Source: Cruorifilaria tuberocauda (lineage: Eukaryota > Nematoda > Chromadorea > Rhabditida > Onchocercidae). Taken from it: a stretch of 64,000 nucleotides of DNA. Positions 10,724 to 25,300 of the stretch are shown piece after piece; positions within the stretch are counted from its first letter, which is position 1; each line of letters begins with the position of its first letter. Where the stretch lies: positions 1 through 64,000 of the forward strand of contig JABVXU010000240.1 of assembly GCA_013365365.1 (NCBI GenBank). Direction: 5' to 3'. The translations under genes and the position numbers were made by a program. The notes under the pieces were generated by a model, which did not search any database, was not told where the DNA came from, and saw only the letters and a list, made by a program, of their open reading frames with translations.

Positions 10724-13700
10724 CTGTAATTATCATACAATTTATTGCTATTTTCAAATAAAACGAAAAATTATAGACGGCAAAGTATTGTTTATTACTT
10801 TTTCATCAATAAAATAAATCAATAAAAGCATAAATAACAATAGCTATTTAACGATAATATACGCTAATTAATTTAGAAACATTGTAATTTTCATATAATT
10901 CTAACGAAATTTCCTAAAAATTAAACGACTATTTCAGGTTTCTGAAAGCAAAGATAAAGTAAATTACTGAAAGTTACATATAACTTAAATATTCATTGAC
11001 AAAAACTCATTAATAATCATATCGAAATAACAATTAGCTGAACCATTTCACTTTTTCGAATCATTCACCTATCAAATTGTATTGATATCGGTTTCCTCAT
11101 ACAATTTCATTATCATTTTATCGTCATTATCATCCTGTTATCTTCACTATGATTACGTCATTCTAATTATATCCTTATCATTCATTTGCTATCCACTATT
11201 CGACTCTCCTCATGTGTTATTGAAAACAAACGACGTAAAGATGAAAGAAGCGTTTGTTTATTGAAATTAATCCCTCTTATTTTTCATGAAAACTTCTAGG
11301 TAAAACTATCCTACTCTTATAATAATTAATGAGCTGTTATTTGTTTTTGTTTAAAATAACATTTGTTATTTACAATGAAAAACATATAAATATATATAAG
11401 TTATAGTTTCAAGGTTAATTAGCAAATAAATCACATGCAAAGTAATGTTTAATCAATGAATTGAAAAAATCTGAAACAGAAAAAAACTATAACTTTGATA
11501 ATTCGAAAAACTTAATATTCTTTGACAATTTAAAAAAAAAAAACCTATTATTATCCTTTGATAATTGGAAAAACTTAATACCAAAAAAAACTTTACACTT
11601 AAATTTTTAATTATCGGAAAATATTGAAAGAGTAATTTTTGTTTTTTTTTTTTTTAACTTAAGATAAAAGATTTTCAAACAATTTTCTCTAATCATTTAA
11701 TTAGGAAATGAAATTAATTTACTTCCGATTGATCGAAAAGTATTTCAATAAATGAAAAAATAAAATTGCTTGACCATAAACAAAATGTGACGTATTACCT
11801 GTTATTTATGATATTTAAAATTTATGATACGATCGTATTCGGGCAATTTAGATATTACCTATGCTAAATCTTAACTATAATCACGATTATTAGTTCATTT
11901 ATTTTTCATAATTCACTACGACTAACATTTAACGATATTATGGCAATTATATAAAATACAAATTAAAGTAATCCTTACCTTAAATTATCACCTACGTTAA
12001 GCGTATTTACTACATCATTTTATAGACTTTATATTTGTTTCATCATTTTACTCGTTTAATATCTCATCATCTCTATTGCTAAATAAACTAGTTAAATTTA
12101 CTAATTATACTAATTTATTAATTATAACTTTTTTCTAGCTAGAACATTTAGGATGAATGATTGTACGATAATTAAATTACGATAATTAATTTCAAAAAAG
12201 ATATTAAAATAATTGCAAGTTAACCAGTAAGAGTATAATTTGTAATATATTCAAATTTAGAGATTTTATTTGTGGTAAACAGGATTGCTGTGGTTGGAGC
12301 AACTGGAAGAGTAAGGCGCGATTGCAGATTGTTTCAAAATGGGAATTTGAAAAGTTTTGATAAATTGAAGTTGAGAAATTTCAAGGTGCAGCAATTCAAA
12401 TTAAATATCCTTTCTCAAACTAATTTATAACAAATTAATCAATTGAAAAAGTATTAGCAAAATTTTCAGGCCTTTTTTGCTAGATTTGTTAGATTTTAAA
12501 TGAAAGTTTGACATTCCAAATGAAAGGCTAAAAGTTAAATGGAAGTTTTAAATGAAAGTTTGATGTGAGATAATAACCTCTTTGTTTTAAAAGGACGAAA
12601 ATAAGGTAATCAGGTGCATATCGTTTTAGGATTCAGGTATCAGACGTGAAAATGCTTCGGTCCATGATGAGTTCAAACGGAAAGCGATGGTTTGTGGCTA
12701 GATTTATTAAAAATGGACGATTTATTATGGTGGCGGAAAGTTGCTATCAGTGGAGGTGATAAGAACTTTAACAGAAATCAGCAGATAGTTTGAAGAGCTA
12801 TCAGTGGAGGTGATAAGAACTTTAACAGTGATAAAGGAATGAGCAGATAGTTTGAAGAATGGATAACAAATTAAAATTCCTTAAATCTTAAATACAGTAA
12901 TCATTAAATTTCTCATTTTCAATCTTAAATCTTAGCATACTTAGATTCATTAAGACGTTAAGCTATTTTGATATTTCAGATATAAAGTATCGTTATGTTT
13001 TAAAATTTACTCAATACCCTCGTTTAGAATCGAAATTTTCACATGAACCATTTGATCAAGTAATCAAGTTCTAATTTCTTCATAAAAATGATCTTAAACT
13101 TAGTTAACATACATTTTACAATGAATAAATGTTATCCAATTTCCTATTTTATAACTCTTTTTGGGATAAATAACTTTTTTTTTTCCCCAATTAATATTAT
13201 CCTAATGAAAGAACGGGAAATGATGATTATCAGCAGTAGTTTTTTTTTTCTTCTAACCCTTTCAATATCAGGTTTTCATTTCTATTTTATCGAATTCTAT
13301 ATTCTCCTGTTGAACTCGATAGCAAAGAAATACTATTGAATTTTAGATTGAAATTTTACTTTGAATTGAAACTTTACTTTGTTTGTCTCAATGTGATATA
13401 GAGAAAAATTTAGCAAAAGAAAACTGAAACTTGCATGAATGAATAAAAAAACTCTTTTACAAAAAATTTTAAATTTTCAAAGGAGTGAAAAATGAAATAA
13501 ACATTTTTAAGTATAGGAAAATGATTTTCAAGCTAGTTCTATTAAGCTAATTTTAAGCTAATATTCTATCATTTAAATATTTTAGCTATTGTTTGATCTA
13601 AAAGTTCATTTATTATTTACTAATCTTCTGATAACATATTTTATAGAATAAATAATGATATATGCTTATCAATGACAATTCTAAACTTTAACTTCTTATT

Positions 13701-14313
13701 TCTTAACTAAAAAATTTTTTTTTCTATTTCAAATAATTTCTGATATAAAAATAAAAATAAATTCCAAATATCGTATAGAATAAGAATGGAAAATTTTGAT
13801 GAAATTTCAAAAAATCATTAAATAATAAAAGTTTAATTAAACCTTTTACAAAATGCAATTAAACCATTAAACCATTCCATTAAATCGTTATTTTTTCTTT
13901 GTCACCAATAACAATTTGAATAAATTTCAAAATTTAAATTACTAATATCTAAAACGTTAATGCAAATTCTTTTTGCAAAGAAAAAAAAAATAATAATTCA
14001 TTTTATATCTATGATGCATATATAAGAATTTCTGGAGATTTGTGAGAAATAAGCAATTGTTTACTTCAAACTGACAAATAAATAATTGAATACTGCACAA
14101 ATGAAATGTTATTTTGCTATACAATATGAGAAGGATTGAAATAAATATTTCAAATTATTCAAAAATTTATATCACATGCATATCATGGCTTAAATTGCAA
14201 AATTAATGCAAATGAAAAATACTCCTATCAAATCTAAATTGCAAAATTAATACAATGAAAAATATTAGAAAGAATTTATACTTGAACAAAAATGAAAAAA
14301 AAAAAAATTTACT

Positions 14314-14545
14314 TACTTTTATAATTCACCTAATTCACTTACTTATATTTAATGAATAGAAATTTTACAAAAAATTTACTAATAATCTCACTTAATTTTA
14401 AATTCATTTACTTATATTTGACACTTTACTTTTATAATTCACCTAACTCACTTACTTATATTTAATGAATAGAAATTTTACAAAAAATTTACTAATAATC
14501 TCACTTAATTTTAAATTCACTTAATTCATTTACTTATATTTGACA
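14314..14545. repeat. Two-copy tandem repeat, about 120 bp
   Basis: The words TTTTATAATTCACCTAA, CACTTACTTATATTTAATG and TCTCACTTAATTTTAAATTC occur twice in the same order with few differences. Confidence 0.7.
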
Positions 14546-17500
14546 AATATAAATTATACAAATATATTATTTGAATATTTGAATGATTGCTAATTTCTTT
14601 AAAAGCTATAAATGCTTTCTCATTTACATGCTTTGTTTTATATACCCTTTAACGATACCTTTTTTTTTTTTTTTTTCATCAATGATATTAGAAAAATCAT
14701 TATTTCATTTTCTTTCCTTTTTAAATTAAATTTAATCTATCAGTTTAATCATATGGAACTTCGCTGAACGACGAAATGAATTGAAATTTTTGCACTAATT
14801 CATTTCTAGTTTATTTAACCTTTTAAATGATGAATTCATTAACTGTTTTTCTTTTTTTTTTTTGCTTATTTAATTATTCATATTTTACCATTTTACCAGT
14901 ATCCATCAGTAGTAGTCATCTAGAGTTAGTTGATAATTATTAAAAGTAGAAAAAAAAGAGAACAGAAAAAATAAAACAATGCTATTGATGTAACAAGAGA
15001 AATTATTATCAATCTATTTTTAGATTAATCAATGATAATTTTATTACTGAATTCATAACTGATAATTGCAAATGTTTGCAAGGAAAAGGGAGGTGGAGGT
15101 TTGCTAATTAATTAAAGGTATTGGTAGAAATATGCAATAAATATGATGATCAAAGATCTTTAGCACTCTTCCTTTTCCTCTCCCATTTCCATTTACTCTA
15201 ACTGAAGGAGAATGCAAAAAAGTTTAAGTATTTCATGTTTATCATCGGATGAAAAGTGATTAGAGTAATGGCATCATTCATTTAAAGCATAGATTATTTC
15301 ACTTTAAACCTTTTTACCGCTTTCTCGAACGATCATTTCTTGCATTAATGTTTCTATGAGTTTTTTTGATAAAAATAGAAACATTAGGATTAGGCTAAAT
15401 TGAAAATTAGGCTAAAATTGCATTAACCATTTCAGACATTTAGCTAAATTAATTATCGGACTTTGATCAATCCCAATTTTCCCTCATTTAAATAAGCTAT
15501 CTTTCGGAAAATGTGAAAGCTAAAATATTTCTCTTCTCTCAATCATTTCAGATCGATAATTTATTCGCTAAAATGAAACTATATATTATTAATTTAAATT
15601 TAATGAGAAATTTCGTCATCTTTATCTCAAGTGATTTTTAATATATTCCGATTGAAATACTTTTATTCTTATCAGTTTTTATTCTATATTTCCTTACTTA
15701 ACTGATAAGCGATCCTTTTTTTATTGAATTTAAATTTAGCACTTTATAAATAACTACCATTACTTTATGTCTTACTTTATCAGCTATAGACAATAAAAAT
15801 TTTCCAATTCAAAACGCATTTCAGGTATCTGATATGTGATAAAACGATAGATAAAAGAATAAATGATAGAGTGATCAGAGCGTTATGTAGTTGAAATAAA
15901 TGAAATAAGAAAAAAAGAAATAATTAGGTAGAAAGAAATGAAATGGCAAAAGTAATTGACATTTAAAATGATAATTAAAAAATGATAATTAAAGTAAATG
16001 CGTTTTTTTTTTATAGTTAATAATATAATAGAAATAATGGCATGAAAAGTTGTGATTAAGTAATTTCCATTTTAACTTTAAGCTGTAAACAAAGGCTAAA
16101 TTTTGGCCTTGAAAAGCTGGAAATAAGGCTTTAAGCTCATATTGTGTGTTATAAAAATGGCTTATTCATTGATTTTCTTTCTCAGCAAAGTTTTTAAAGC
16201 ATTTGAAATTTTTAAATTTGTCAGCATTTTAAGCATTCCATGTTTCAAATTTAGGATAAAAAGTTAATTGGAAATAGGAAATAGAAATTGATGATTGGCC
16301 TGATCAAATAGAAATTGATGATTAATCTGATCGATTTGATCAAAATTACTATATTTCGAGATCTGTTATATCTTGAGTATAACTTGAGTACAAACTGAAA
16401 TTTCAATATATTTCAATACTCAAGTTCAATTTTTTTTGCGAAGACCGAATTATTTGATAATTATTATCTGAAATTGACCAAAAATTGATTAATATAAATC
16501 GAATATCGAATAAATGATAATAAAATTTCTCTTTGAAATTTTAAATTAAACTTCTCCTTGAAATTTATTTTATTTGAAAAGAGTTGGAAGACTTTTATGT
16601 CACTTTCTTTTGAAGATTACGTATAGCTTTACGTACGTACTTCTTCAATAATAGGTTAATATTTTTTTACTACTAACTATATTCAAAAGAAATACACATT
16701 CCTGAAACGTATTGTTGACGTACGTGACAAATATACAATCCAAGTTTGTTAAATATATTGGATCAATGCCAGTTGTATTTTCAAAATAAGAAATAGTAAT
16801 TTGAAAAGAAAAGCTATTCCTCTCTATTTCCAAATATTAACTTACTTTTAACAAATTTCAATTAAAAACTCATGTAACCTCACGTGAGATTCTAACGAAG
16901 AAATATGTTTAGTCAAAAAAAAGTTGAAGAAAATGATAACTGATTAATGAATGCAAATTAAAACTTTCGAAATAATTCAGAAAAGTGATGTCATTCTGAT
17001 TTAGTTAGAAGTAAAGTTAAATAAATAAAATTAATTAAGTTAATTAAATAAAGTTAATTAAAATCATACAGCTCCTTATAATTCTAAAACAAACAGCGGA
17101 ACTTCTAGAAGTTTAATCAATATTATCATTTACTTTGTTTTTTTCTCTTAAAAACTTTTTCATGCACATCTCTCTCTCTTTCTCTCTTTTTTCTCTCTTT
17201 TGATAAAGTTTATAAATTCTTCAAATTGAAAAAATCCTTTATTATATAATCCAAAATAAGTAAATACCTATGGGAAAAAAGTAATTCTTCTATTATCATT
17301 GCGAAATGAGCGGTTAATTACTTACTTACTTCAAAAGTAGAAAATTCAACAGAAACATTTCATCACATTGCGAAAACAACAAAATTAACTTTATGCCAGC
17401 TATCAGTCAAATAATCCCAAAAAAAAAAAAACTTATTTTACAGCTTGTCGTCAGTTTGATTAAAAATGTAACGCTTCAATTGTGATGGTCATGAAACAAT

Positions 17501-19750
17501 TACTGAAATGTGGAATGCTCTCGGGAATCTGGCCCAACCGTAGGCGAAAACCTTATTCAAGTTTCTATTGAAATGAGTCCAAAATGACAAAAATTACTTT
17601 TATAAATGCGTACAGAAGGTGAAAATACGTGCGGAACGTGATAATGCTCGCCTACGGAACGTGCCAATACGCACTGGTAATGCTTACAAAATAATGTAAG
17701 GTTCATGGAACGTCGTAATGCTTACTTATATTGTAAAAAATACAAAAGTAACTAGTGTCATATTATTAACATGATATACTTATAAGTAACGAAAAGTATG
17801 ATCAATTTAGTAATACAGTATTCCTCGGATGTGTTATTAAAAGTAATAATTAACATAAACCTGAAATAATCAGACATATTTTTCACATCGCCGAAAATAT
17901 CAGATTGATAATCTCCATGAATACTGCACAGAATATTAAATATTAAATTTAAGTATCATGTATTTAAGTTCCTATCCATCCATCTTTGTTTTAATTAATT
18001 AATTAAAACACAAATTTTTGATACGATTAAAGCATGACGACGGTGATTAGAAGTTCGAAATTCAGTGATTAACCCATTTAATAACACTTTCTTTGTTCTA
18101 CAGACCAAACTTAGATATTTCACGCTTGACGTTTTACGCTTTGAATTTTGAAATTTTACGCTTAACGTAATTTTGAAATTACACGATGCTTACTCATTTT
18201 TCCATTACATTACATCTAACACGACAAAGCCGCCGATCATCCGTCTAAGTAAAAACATCGACGACAATCAATTGTGTCAATTCGATTTTCTGACGTCAAA
18301 ATTACGTTGAATGGAAACGTCAAAGATGACATTTGGAAATTTATTGAATGAAGCGGAAATGAAATCTTAAAATCGATAATTATTATCTTAACTGGTTAAA
18401 TGTTAAATGAGTGAAAAAAAAATTTAATTCGGAAACAGTTTTTAAATTGACGAATTTCCTGATTTGATGAAACTTTAACTTTTATTGATCTCTGTTAAAA
18501 TCATTGATCAATCGCTTTCCATTAAATTTCATATGATAAAATAGATTACAATTGTTGTTCATTATTTCAAAATTTCATCGTCAGGTCAAATTTTGAAAAA
18601 AATTCAAACGAACTAAATATGAACTGAAAACTTAATTACATAAATGGAATAATTAGTCCAAATCTAACTGAAATTCATCGAAAACAGAGATAAAGCAACC
18701 TTTGAAATATGAGTAAAAACTTGTAAATTAACCTGCTTTCAAAGTAATACCTACCTAGTATTAATAATGATAAAACCTCCTTTCCCAATATATATTTCAA
18801 TACAATTCAAAGTTTTAAGAACAATTAGAACTTTGAAAAATAATGCTGGAATGCTGCAAGAAATAATTTACCTAAAATTGGATAAGTACGAATTATAGAG
18901 TAAGTAAAATTTGATATAAGTTCATTTTCCACCTGCACTATCTTTTTCTATCTGCAAAAATTTTTAAAACTATTAAATAAAAAGTGAAATGAAAGAAATC
19001 AAGCGTTAGCATCGGAAGGATATTTGAGCAAAAGCAATTTTAAATTAACTTATATTAACACTGATAAAAGGTTAATGATAAATGTAAAGTATTGATAAAA
19101 GTTTAATTAAAAATTAAACTACAAATTTTAACGAGTAACGAAAAAAATTATTTCTATTATTCAGTATGGAAAATCTTTCACACTACTGATAGATTCATTA
19201 TCCAAACTTTCTTTTATATGACGAAAGACTTAATCCATCTTAATCTATTACTTACTTATCTGGGAAATTTACTTTTGAAAATTTTCTTTGTCTACTTCTA
19301 CACTCAATAGGCTATTCTGCTAAGTTAGTAAACCGTAAGAAAGTTTTGTTCCTAAAATATGGCAAAGAATGCATTCCAGTCGAGTGGTAATTTATTAAAA
19401 ATTTTCATCTTGAAAAATATGACGTAGAGTATAAATTAAAATTTATATTGCTATCTACGGGTCTTGATAAGTTGGAAGAAAAGAAATAGTGTAAATTATC
19501 TTTTGCGTTTTCTTATTATTCCCAAGAGATAGGGAATTCTCGGGAAACGGGAAAAAAGAAATTGGAATACTAAACAGCATTTTTTAAACTTTTCTAACTT
19601 AAGATGAAAATGAAGTAATCAGCTATTTCTTTGTTGGTGAATAAATCTATCAGAGTAAAGCTTACAATTTTATTTCATGAAATCAATTTTAAATGCTTTC
19701 GTTCGTTGATAATGGAATTCGAGAGTTGAAATCATGAAACAGAATAGGAA

Positions 19751-20020
19751 AATATGCGCTAATGCTAACGCTAAATTCCGGAAAACCATTGTCAATAATG
19801 AAGTTTAACGGATAAATTTGTGAAATAAAGCATCTCACTATTATTGAAATATGATTTCCGGAAGATGAACTATTTCTAAAAGAAAAATATGCTACTGCTA
19901 ACACTAAATTCCAGAAAACCATTATCAGTAATGGAATTATAATTGGATGAATTTGTGAAGCGAAGATAGTATTTCATTATTGTTGAAATCCGGAAGATAA
20001 ACTATTTCCGGAAGATAAAC
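19751..20020. repeat. Two-copy tandem repeat, about 136 bp
   Basis: Copies at about 19751-19887 and 19888-20020 share CTAAATTCC(G/A)GAAAACCATT and CCGGAAGAT(G/A)AACTATTT. The copies have diverged by roughly one fifth, by eye. Confidence 0.65.
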
Positions 20021-20110
20021 TTATTATCTTTAAAAGATTAAGCTAATCTTTAAGTGCAGTTAATTAAGTAACATTTATAAAAGAAAAGCATTAATCATAG
20101 TATTAAAAAA

Positions 20111-20183
20111 CCGGATTATGCATCGTTCGATCCTACCGGATTATGTATCGTTCGATCTACCGGATTGTGCATCGTTCGATCTA
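20111..20183. repeat. Three-copy tandem repeat, 24-25 bp
   Basis: CCGGATT(A/G)TG(C/T)ATCGTTCG plus ATC(C)TA is repeated at 20111, 20136 and 20160, nearly identical, so probably recent. Confidence 0.85.
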
Positions 20184-21718
20184 AGAAGAGTTCTTTAAGC
20201 AAAGATAATTTAATTCCATTTGTCTTAACTCATTAATAAGTTGACTTTAAATTTCCCATTGAAATTTAAATATTTTAATTTTTTTAAATTTTAAATTAAA
20301 ATTTTTTTTTAAGTAATTTTTCCTGATTCTTTTTTTTTTTTGAAAGTAACAAATACTTTTGAAGTATATTTGTGATAAGAATGATATGATCGATTTTTGT
20401 TTCATTTAATTTCAATTCGTAATTTCTAAATTAAAAGAAATAGTAAGAATACTGTATGAGTAAGAAATTTAAATATTATATAAGTCTAAATTGGCGATAA
20501 GTAATTGTTAGTCAATTGGAAATGTTACTTTGAAATTGTTTCTATCATGAAAACGTGAAACTAATTAAGTTTCTCTAAGTTAACATATTTTGTTATTTGC
20601 TTATTCCATCGAAAACACTGAAAAGCAGGCAGGTGAAATATTTGTAAAATTCATTACAGAAATGAATAAATAATGATATTTAATTTTTAATCGTTTTTTT
20701 TCTCCTCCAAATCCTAAAATGCTAAGTTATCAAAGTACGGTTATATTATTATTAATTTAATATAAGTTAACGATAAAAATTTTTCAATTATTATCAATAC
20801 CTTCAGTAATGATTTATTTGTGTAATGCAAGGTGTAATAAATGAGAGAGAAAGCTGATTTCTTCAATTTCGATTGATTTCGATTGATTTGATCAGATGCA
20901 AAAAAAAAATAAATCTACACGTAATCCACGTATACTGCTATTTCTTCACGGCTGATCATTGATATTTTTCAAATAAAAAATTTAATAAAAAGCTTGCTGA
21001 AGTTTAAAATGAGTCGTTGTATTTGTGATATTATCACAATTATTGATTTAATAATTGATTTAAATAATCAATAATTGATATTTATTTCATGATAATTATA
21101 TAGAGATATATTCATATTTTACTTAATACTTAATAGATGAATTGAAATTCCGGAAACATATAAATAATTATTATTCAATAATTGAATTATTTCGTTAACT
21201 TATATCTGTATATAATCACTATCAGATGATAAGTAATTATAAAATGATAATTATACACTTACTATCAATTGATTATCTTTCGTGTTACATGCGCATTATC
21301 ATGCAGCTTTATCAAATATAATGATTATCAGCTTACGATTTTTATATAATCCATTGATATATATATATATGAATATGAATATGAAATGAAAATTTAAATT
21401 TCGATGAGGAAAGGGAAGTTATATCGAAATGATGTTAGCTTAGCTGCTTTATACCAATACTAATTCTCGTGACAAAAATTTTTTCCGAAATTTCCATCCA
21501 AAAGTAATTTTTATAAAGATAGCGAAAAATTCATTGACTCTGTTTTCATTCGTTTATTTATGTTAAATTGCTTAAAAATATTTTTCTAATTTACTCGTCT
21601 AAGGTAACAAGCGAATTACTTCTAGCAATACAGCTTAAGTAGGATTAACAATTATTTTTTAATAATCAAATAATTACCAAGGATATCATCATATCATCAG
21701 TTATATTCATGTGTTGAT

Positions 21719-21835
21719 ATTATCATCATTATTGATAACAGTAATTAAATTATGATTGTAATCATTATTGATAACAGTTATTAAATTATGATTGTAATCA
21801 TTATTGATAACAGTAATTAAATTATGATCAACTTT
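21719..21835. repeat. Three-copy tandem repeat, about 43 bp
   Basis: ATTATTGATAACAGT(A/T)ATTA followed by AATTATGATTGTAATC recurs three times; the last copy is cut short. Confidence 0.75.
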
Positions 21836-22328
21836 TTCTATCAATACTTTTATTACAAGCATAGAGTCCATCTGAATTTGATTTTGGATTTTTTTATTTA
21901 AATATTCGAATTAATATATTTAAACTTTAAAAAAACTAAAATTCATAATAACTATAAGAATAATTTTAAATTAAAAACCAAATTTTATATCCGTTTGTAA
22001 TAAAATTTACGAGTTCAGTTCATTTCTGATAATTATTAGTAAGGTTATAATCAATTTAAAAATTCGTTTAAGTGATTTCAAAATTTGTTACTGATAAAAG
22101 TAAGAGGAATTTGTTGATAACAAATTAACAATACTAGAGTGAAGTTTAAGGGGAACTTTACGGAGGTAATAAAGCGAATTAAAATTTGAAACTCCAAGCA
22201 AAACTGTTTCTGAAAGCTAAAAGTTAATTCTAAAATACTACTTTTATAAAAAATGCAATGCTAACAGGTTCTGGTTCATCCTTGAATAAAAAAATTTCTA
22301 GGCATAACTCGTATCTATCTGATAAGCA

Positions 22329-25300
22329 ATGACATCGATGTCACAAAATCAGGCCTGGTATTCAATCGTCGGTTATTTATATATTAAAACAAATGGTGGA
22401 GGTATGAAAATATTTGTGTGATATTTTCTCAGAAATTTTAGCATAACCTTAATTAGCTAAACAATCAATAATGCTATCTCAAACCATAATGCTTATTTAT
22501 TCCGTAAAAAGTGTTCAATTCAAGTTAGAACTAATAATTTTCGCTTATAATTCGATAGAATTTGAATTTAACGCAATAGCTAATTATTGAAGATTTCCTC
22601 ATTGTATAAAATAGAAGTGAAGTAAATTTTCAAATTTCATTTTTCAAAGTAACACCGTTTACTGAAAGTAGAAATCATTGATTAAAGTAAAAACAAAAAA
22701 AAAAAGAAAATTTAAATTTTAGCATTTTCATTGCTAAAATCAAGAAAACGGATGTTTTTTGCATTGGATGAAAGTAAAAACCTGTTAACCTCGTATAAGG
22801 ATGAGATAGATTTCCGGAAGAAGAAGAAACCGTTAGAGAAAATTCTGCTAAATCATGCCGCTTGCACATTGGGAGAAAATTCGGAAACCGGATTCGTCAT
22901 TCAGTACCTTTTCAATTAATTTTCTTTTTCTTTTTCTTTTGCAAGATTTGAAAGGAAAAAATTTTCCATAATAATGAAATTTTTTCAAATAAGATTTTCA
23001 TTAAAATTATCTCGTTTTTTTTTCTGATGAATTCAAAATGATTTCTTGATTTAATTTAAATTTCTATTTATTTGATAAAATTATAAAAGCAAAGGATTTT
23101 TTTTTTTGTTTTACATTGCAATGCTAACTGATAGAACATTTTTGAATTCCAATAAGTATTATGAATTTAGCCGAATTGATCAAACATACCATTCTCAAAA
23201 GGTCAAAGGACGATTTTTTTCACGATGAAATAGTGATAAAATTCGGATGTAACGATAACTTATCAAAATTTCTCACGATGATACTTATTATAAGTCTAGT
23301 GCTAATTTTTAGCTAATCGTAAAATTTCTGTTAATTCAAACGAAGCAATTTAATCATTTTTATAAAAATAAAATGCTAAGGATATTTTATGAAAAAATGC
23401 AAAATGAAAGAAAACATTTCGTTAGCTAATTTTTTTCGCTTAATTTAATTTGAAATGAAGAAAAAGCTTTAGCTAATGAAAGTTTTTTCTTCATTTCGAA
23501 TTAATTTTCCCTTTTCCTTTTCGCTATAAATATTGGGCAAATTTCGATTGGGTGAAACAATGAAAGCTTAGGAATTAATTGTTTCAAGATTAATGAATTA
23601 ATTTCAGGATGATTAATAAAATAAGGAAAATTTTCTAATTTCTATTCTATCAAATATGATATTTAGCAGAATTAAGCTAAAATTATTGATAATTATCATT
23701 AATTAGTAAAAATCAGCATATCAAATTCATATACTGTAACTTTAAATTAGGCAGAATATCGTCCAATCAAGTTGTGCTAAAAGAACAATTGATTAAATTA
23801 AGCAGAATTTAAGCATAAAAGTTTAAATTCATAGCTTATTGCTAATTTCGTAATTGACTATAATTTAGATCAAAATTTATCAGTCAATTTTTAACTCAGG
23901 TAAGTTAAATCATCAAAAAATAACATCGAGTAATAGTTACTTGCCATTTGTTACTCTATCAAAAAGTAATCAAAAAGCATTAATAACCTGTAATTGTTAA
24001 GTAAACTTAAGATAATTCGCAATTAGAACTGCAATTAATAACGAATGCAATGATAATTTAACAATAACATTACTTATTATTGTCAGTAATACTTTTAAAA
24101 TGTTAAATGAAATAAATTTAATATAAGTTAAAGATGAGAAACACATGCAATTGTTGCTTCTTTTTTGAGGAAAAAATTTTTATTTATTAATTTCTTCACT
24201 TATCAGGAAATAAAAAAGAATTATAGGAAATTCATGAAATTTAGAAAATTTATTAAATTTTGAAAGATTGTTTCTTATAAATAAAGTGTGCATTAAAAAC
24301 TTGACTACTTGTCATAAATGATATTAATTACTGCTTAGCGTAAAATATTTCAATAATTATTTCGAATTTTAATTTCTTATTTCTTGTAAACAAAAATTTT
24401 CCGTATAATAATTGTAATTCAAGAAAACAAAACAAATGATAATATTTATTTGAAAAGCAATAATTCGTATTTTAGCGTACTATAATAATTCGAATACATC
24501 ATTCTGTTTTTCATTTTTCTAAATTTTTTGTCAAGTTCATTTTCATGCATTCTATTTGTCGGCTAAATTAATTAATTTACTGCATGATCCATTTGAAGAA
24601 GTCTAAATTGAATTTAGCAAAAACAAGATTTATGCATAAAATTTTTTATTTTGAGAAAATAATAAAATTTAATTTTTGTAATTAAATTGGAATAGTTAAA
24701 AAAAAAACATTAATATACCGCATAGATATTAATATACCGTATAGATATTGATATACCGTATAGATATTGATATACCGTATAGATATTGATATACCGTATA
24801 GATATTGATATATCGATTGTTAGATAAGATTTAATTAAAATAAGACAAAAAACAATCGATAAAAATCGTCTAAGAAGACAAAGAAACAAACAAAAACATT
24901 AAAAACTCATTTAAATTCACTATTTTACTCGGTTAATTAATTTCAATATTTTACTTAATTACTTATTTTACTTAATTAATTAATTCTTACTTATTGAAAA
25001 ATTAAATATAGAGATAATAATATTGATTATTTTGATCTGAAACTGTTTTCCTGTTTTTTTGCTCTCTTTTCCTTCCACTCCTACTACTTTCACGAAATAC
25101 TTTTATTTTATAGCATTGATGGGCGTAAATTGGAATTTGATGCGGAAAATGAACAAAGTGCAAATAAATGGTTTAATGCGTTGCAACATCGACGTGAAAA
25201 CGTGGAGTTGATAACAAGCGTACGACGTAAAAAAGCACAAACGCTTGAAACTATACTCTTTCAAACTACATCAGTTAATTTTTCTCTCAATTTGTTTGAA

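Larger units (their letters stand above)
10724..22328. other. Long AT-rich interval without supported genes
   Basis: About 11.6 kb with no convincing coding exon on either strand. It holds tandem repeats (14314-14545, 19751-20020, 20111-20183, 21719-21835) and slightly less AT-rich patches at 12280-12860, 17450-17720 and 18110-18330. The patch at 12280 has a short duplication of an AGCTATCAGTGGAGGTG word (12744 and 12799). The 18.1-18.3 kb patch contains repeated TTTTACGCTT words and one TGACGTCA site. The right end is probably the 5' flank of the Rab-GAP gene. Confidence 0.45.

Noticed and set aside
12290..12460. Short frame beginning IAVVGATGRV, resembling a nucleotide-binding loop
   Set aside because: No start, no splice borders, and the sequence after ten residues has no family character.
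20111..20183. Possible CRISPR-like array
   Set aside because: Direct tandem repeats without spacers, in a eukaryotic context.
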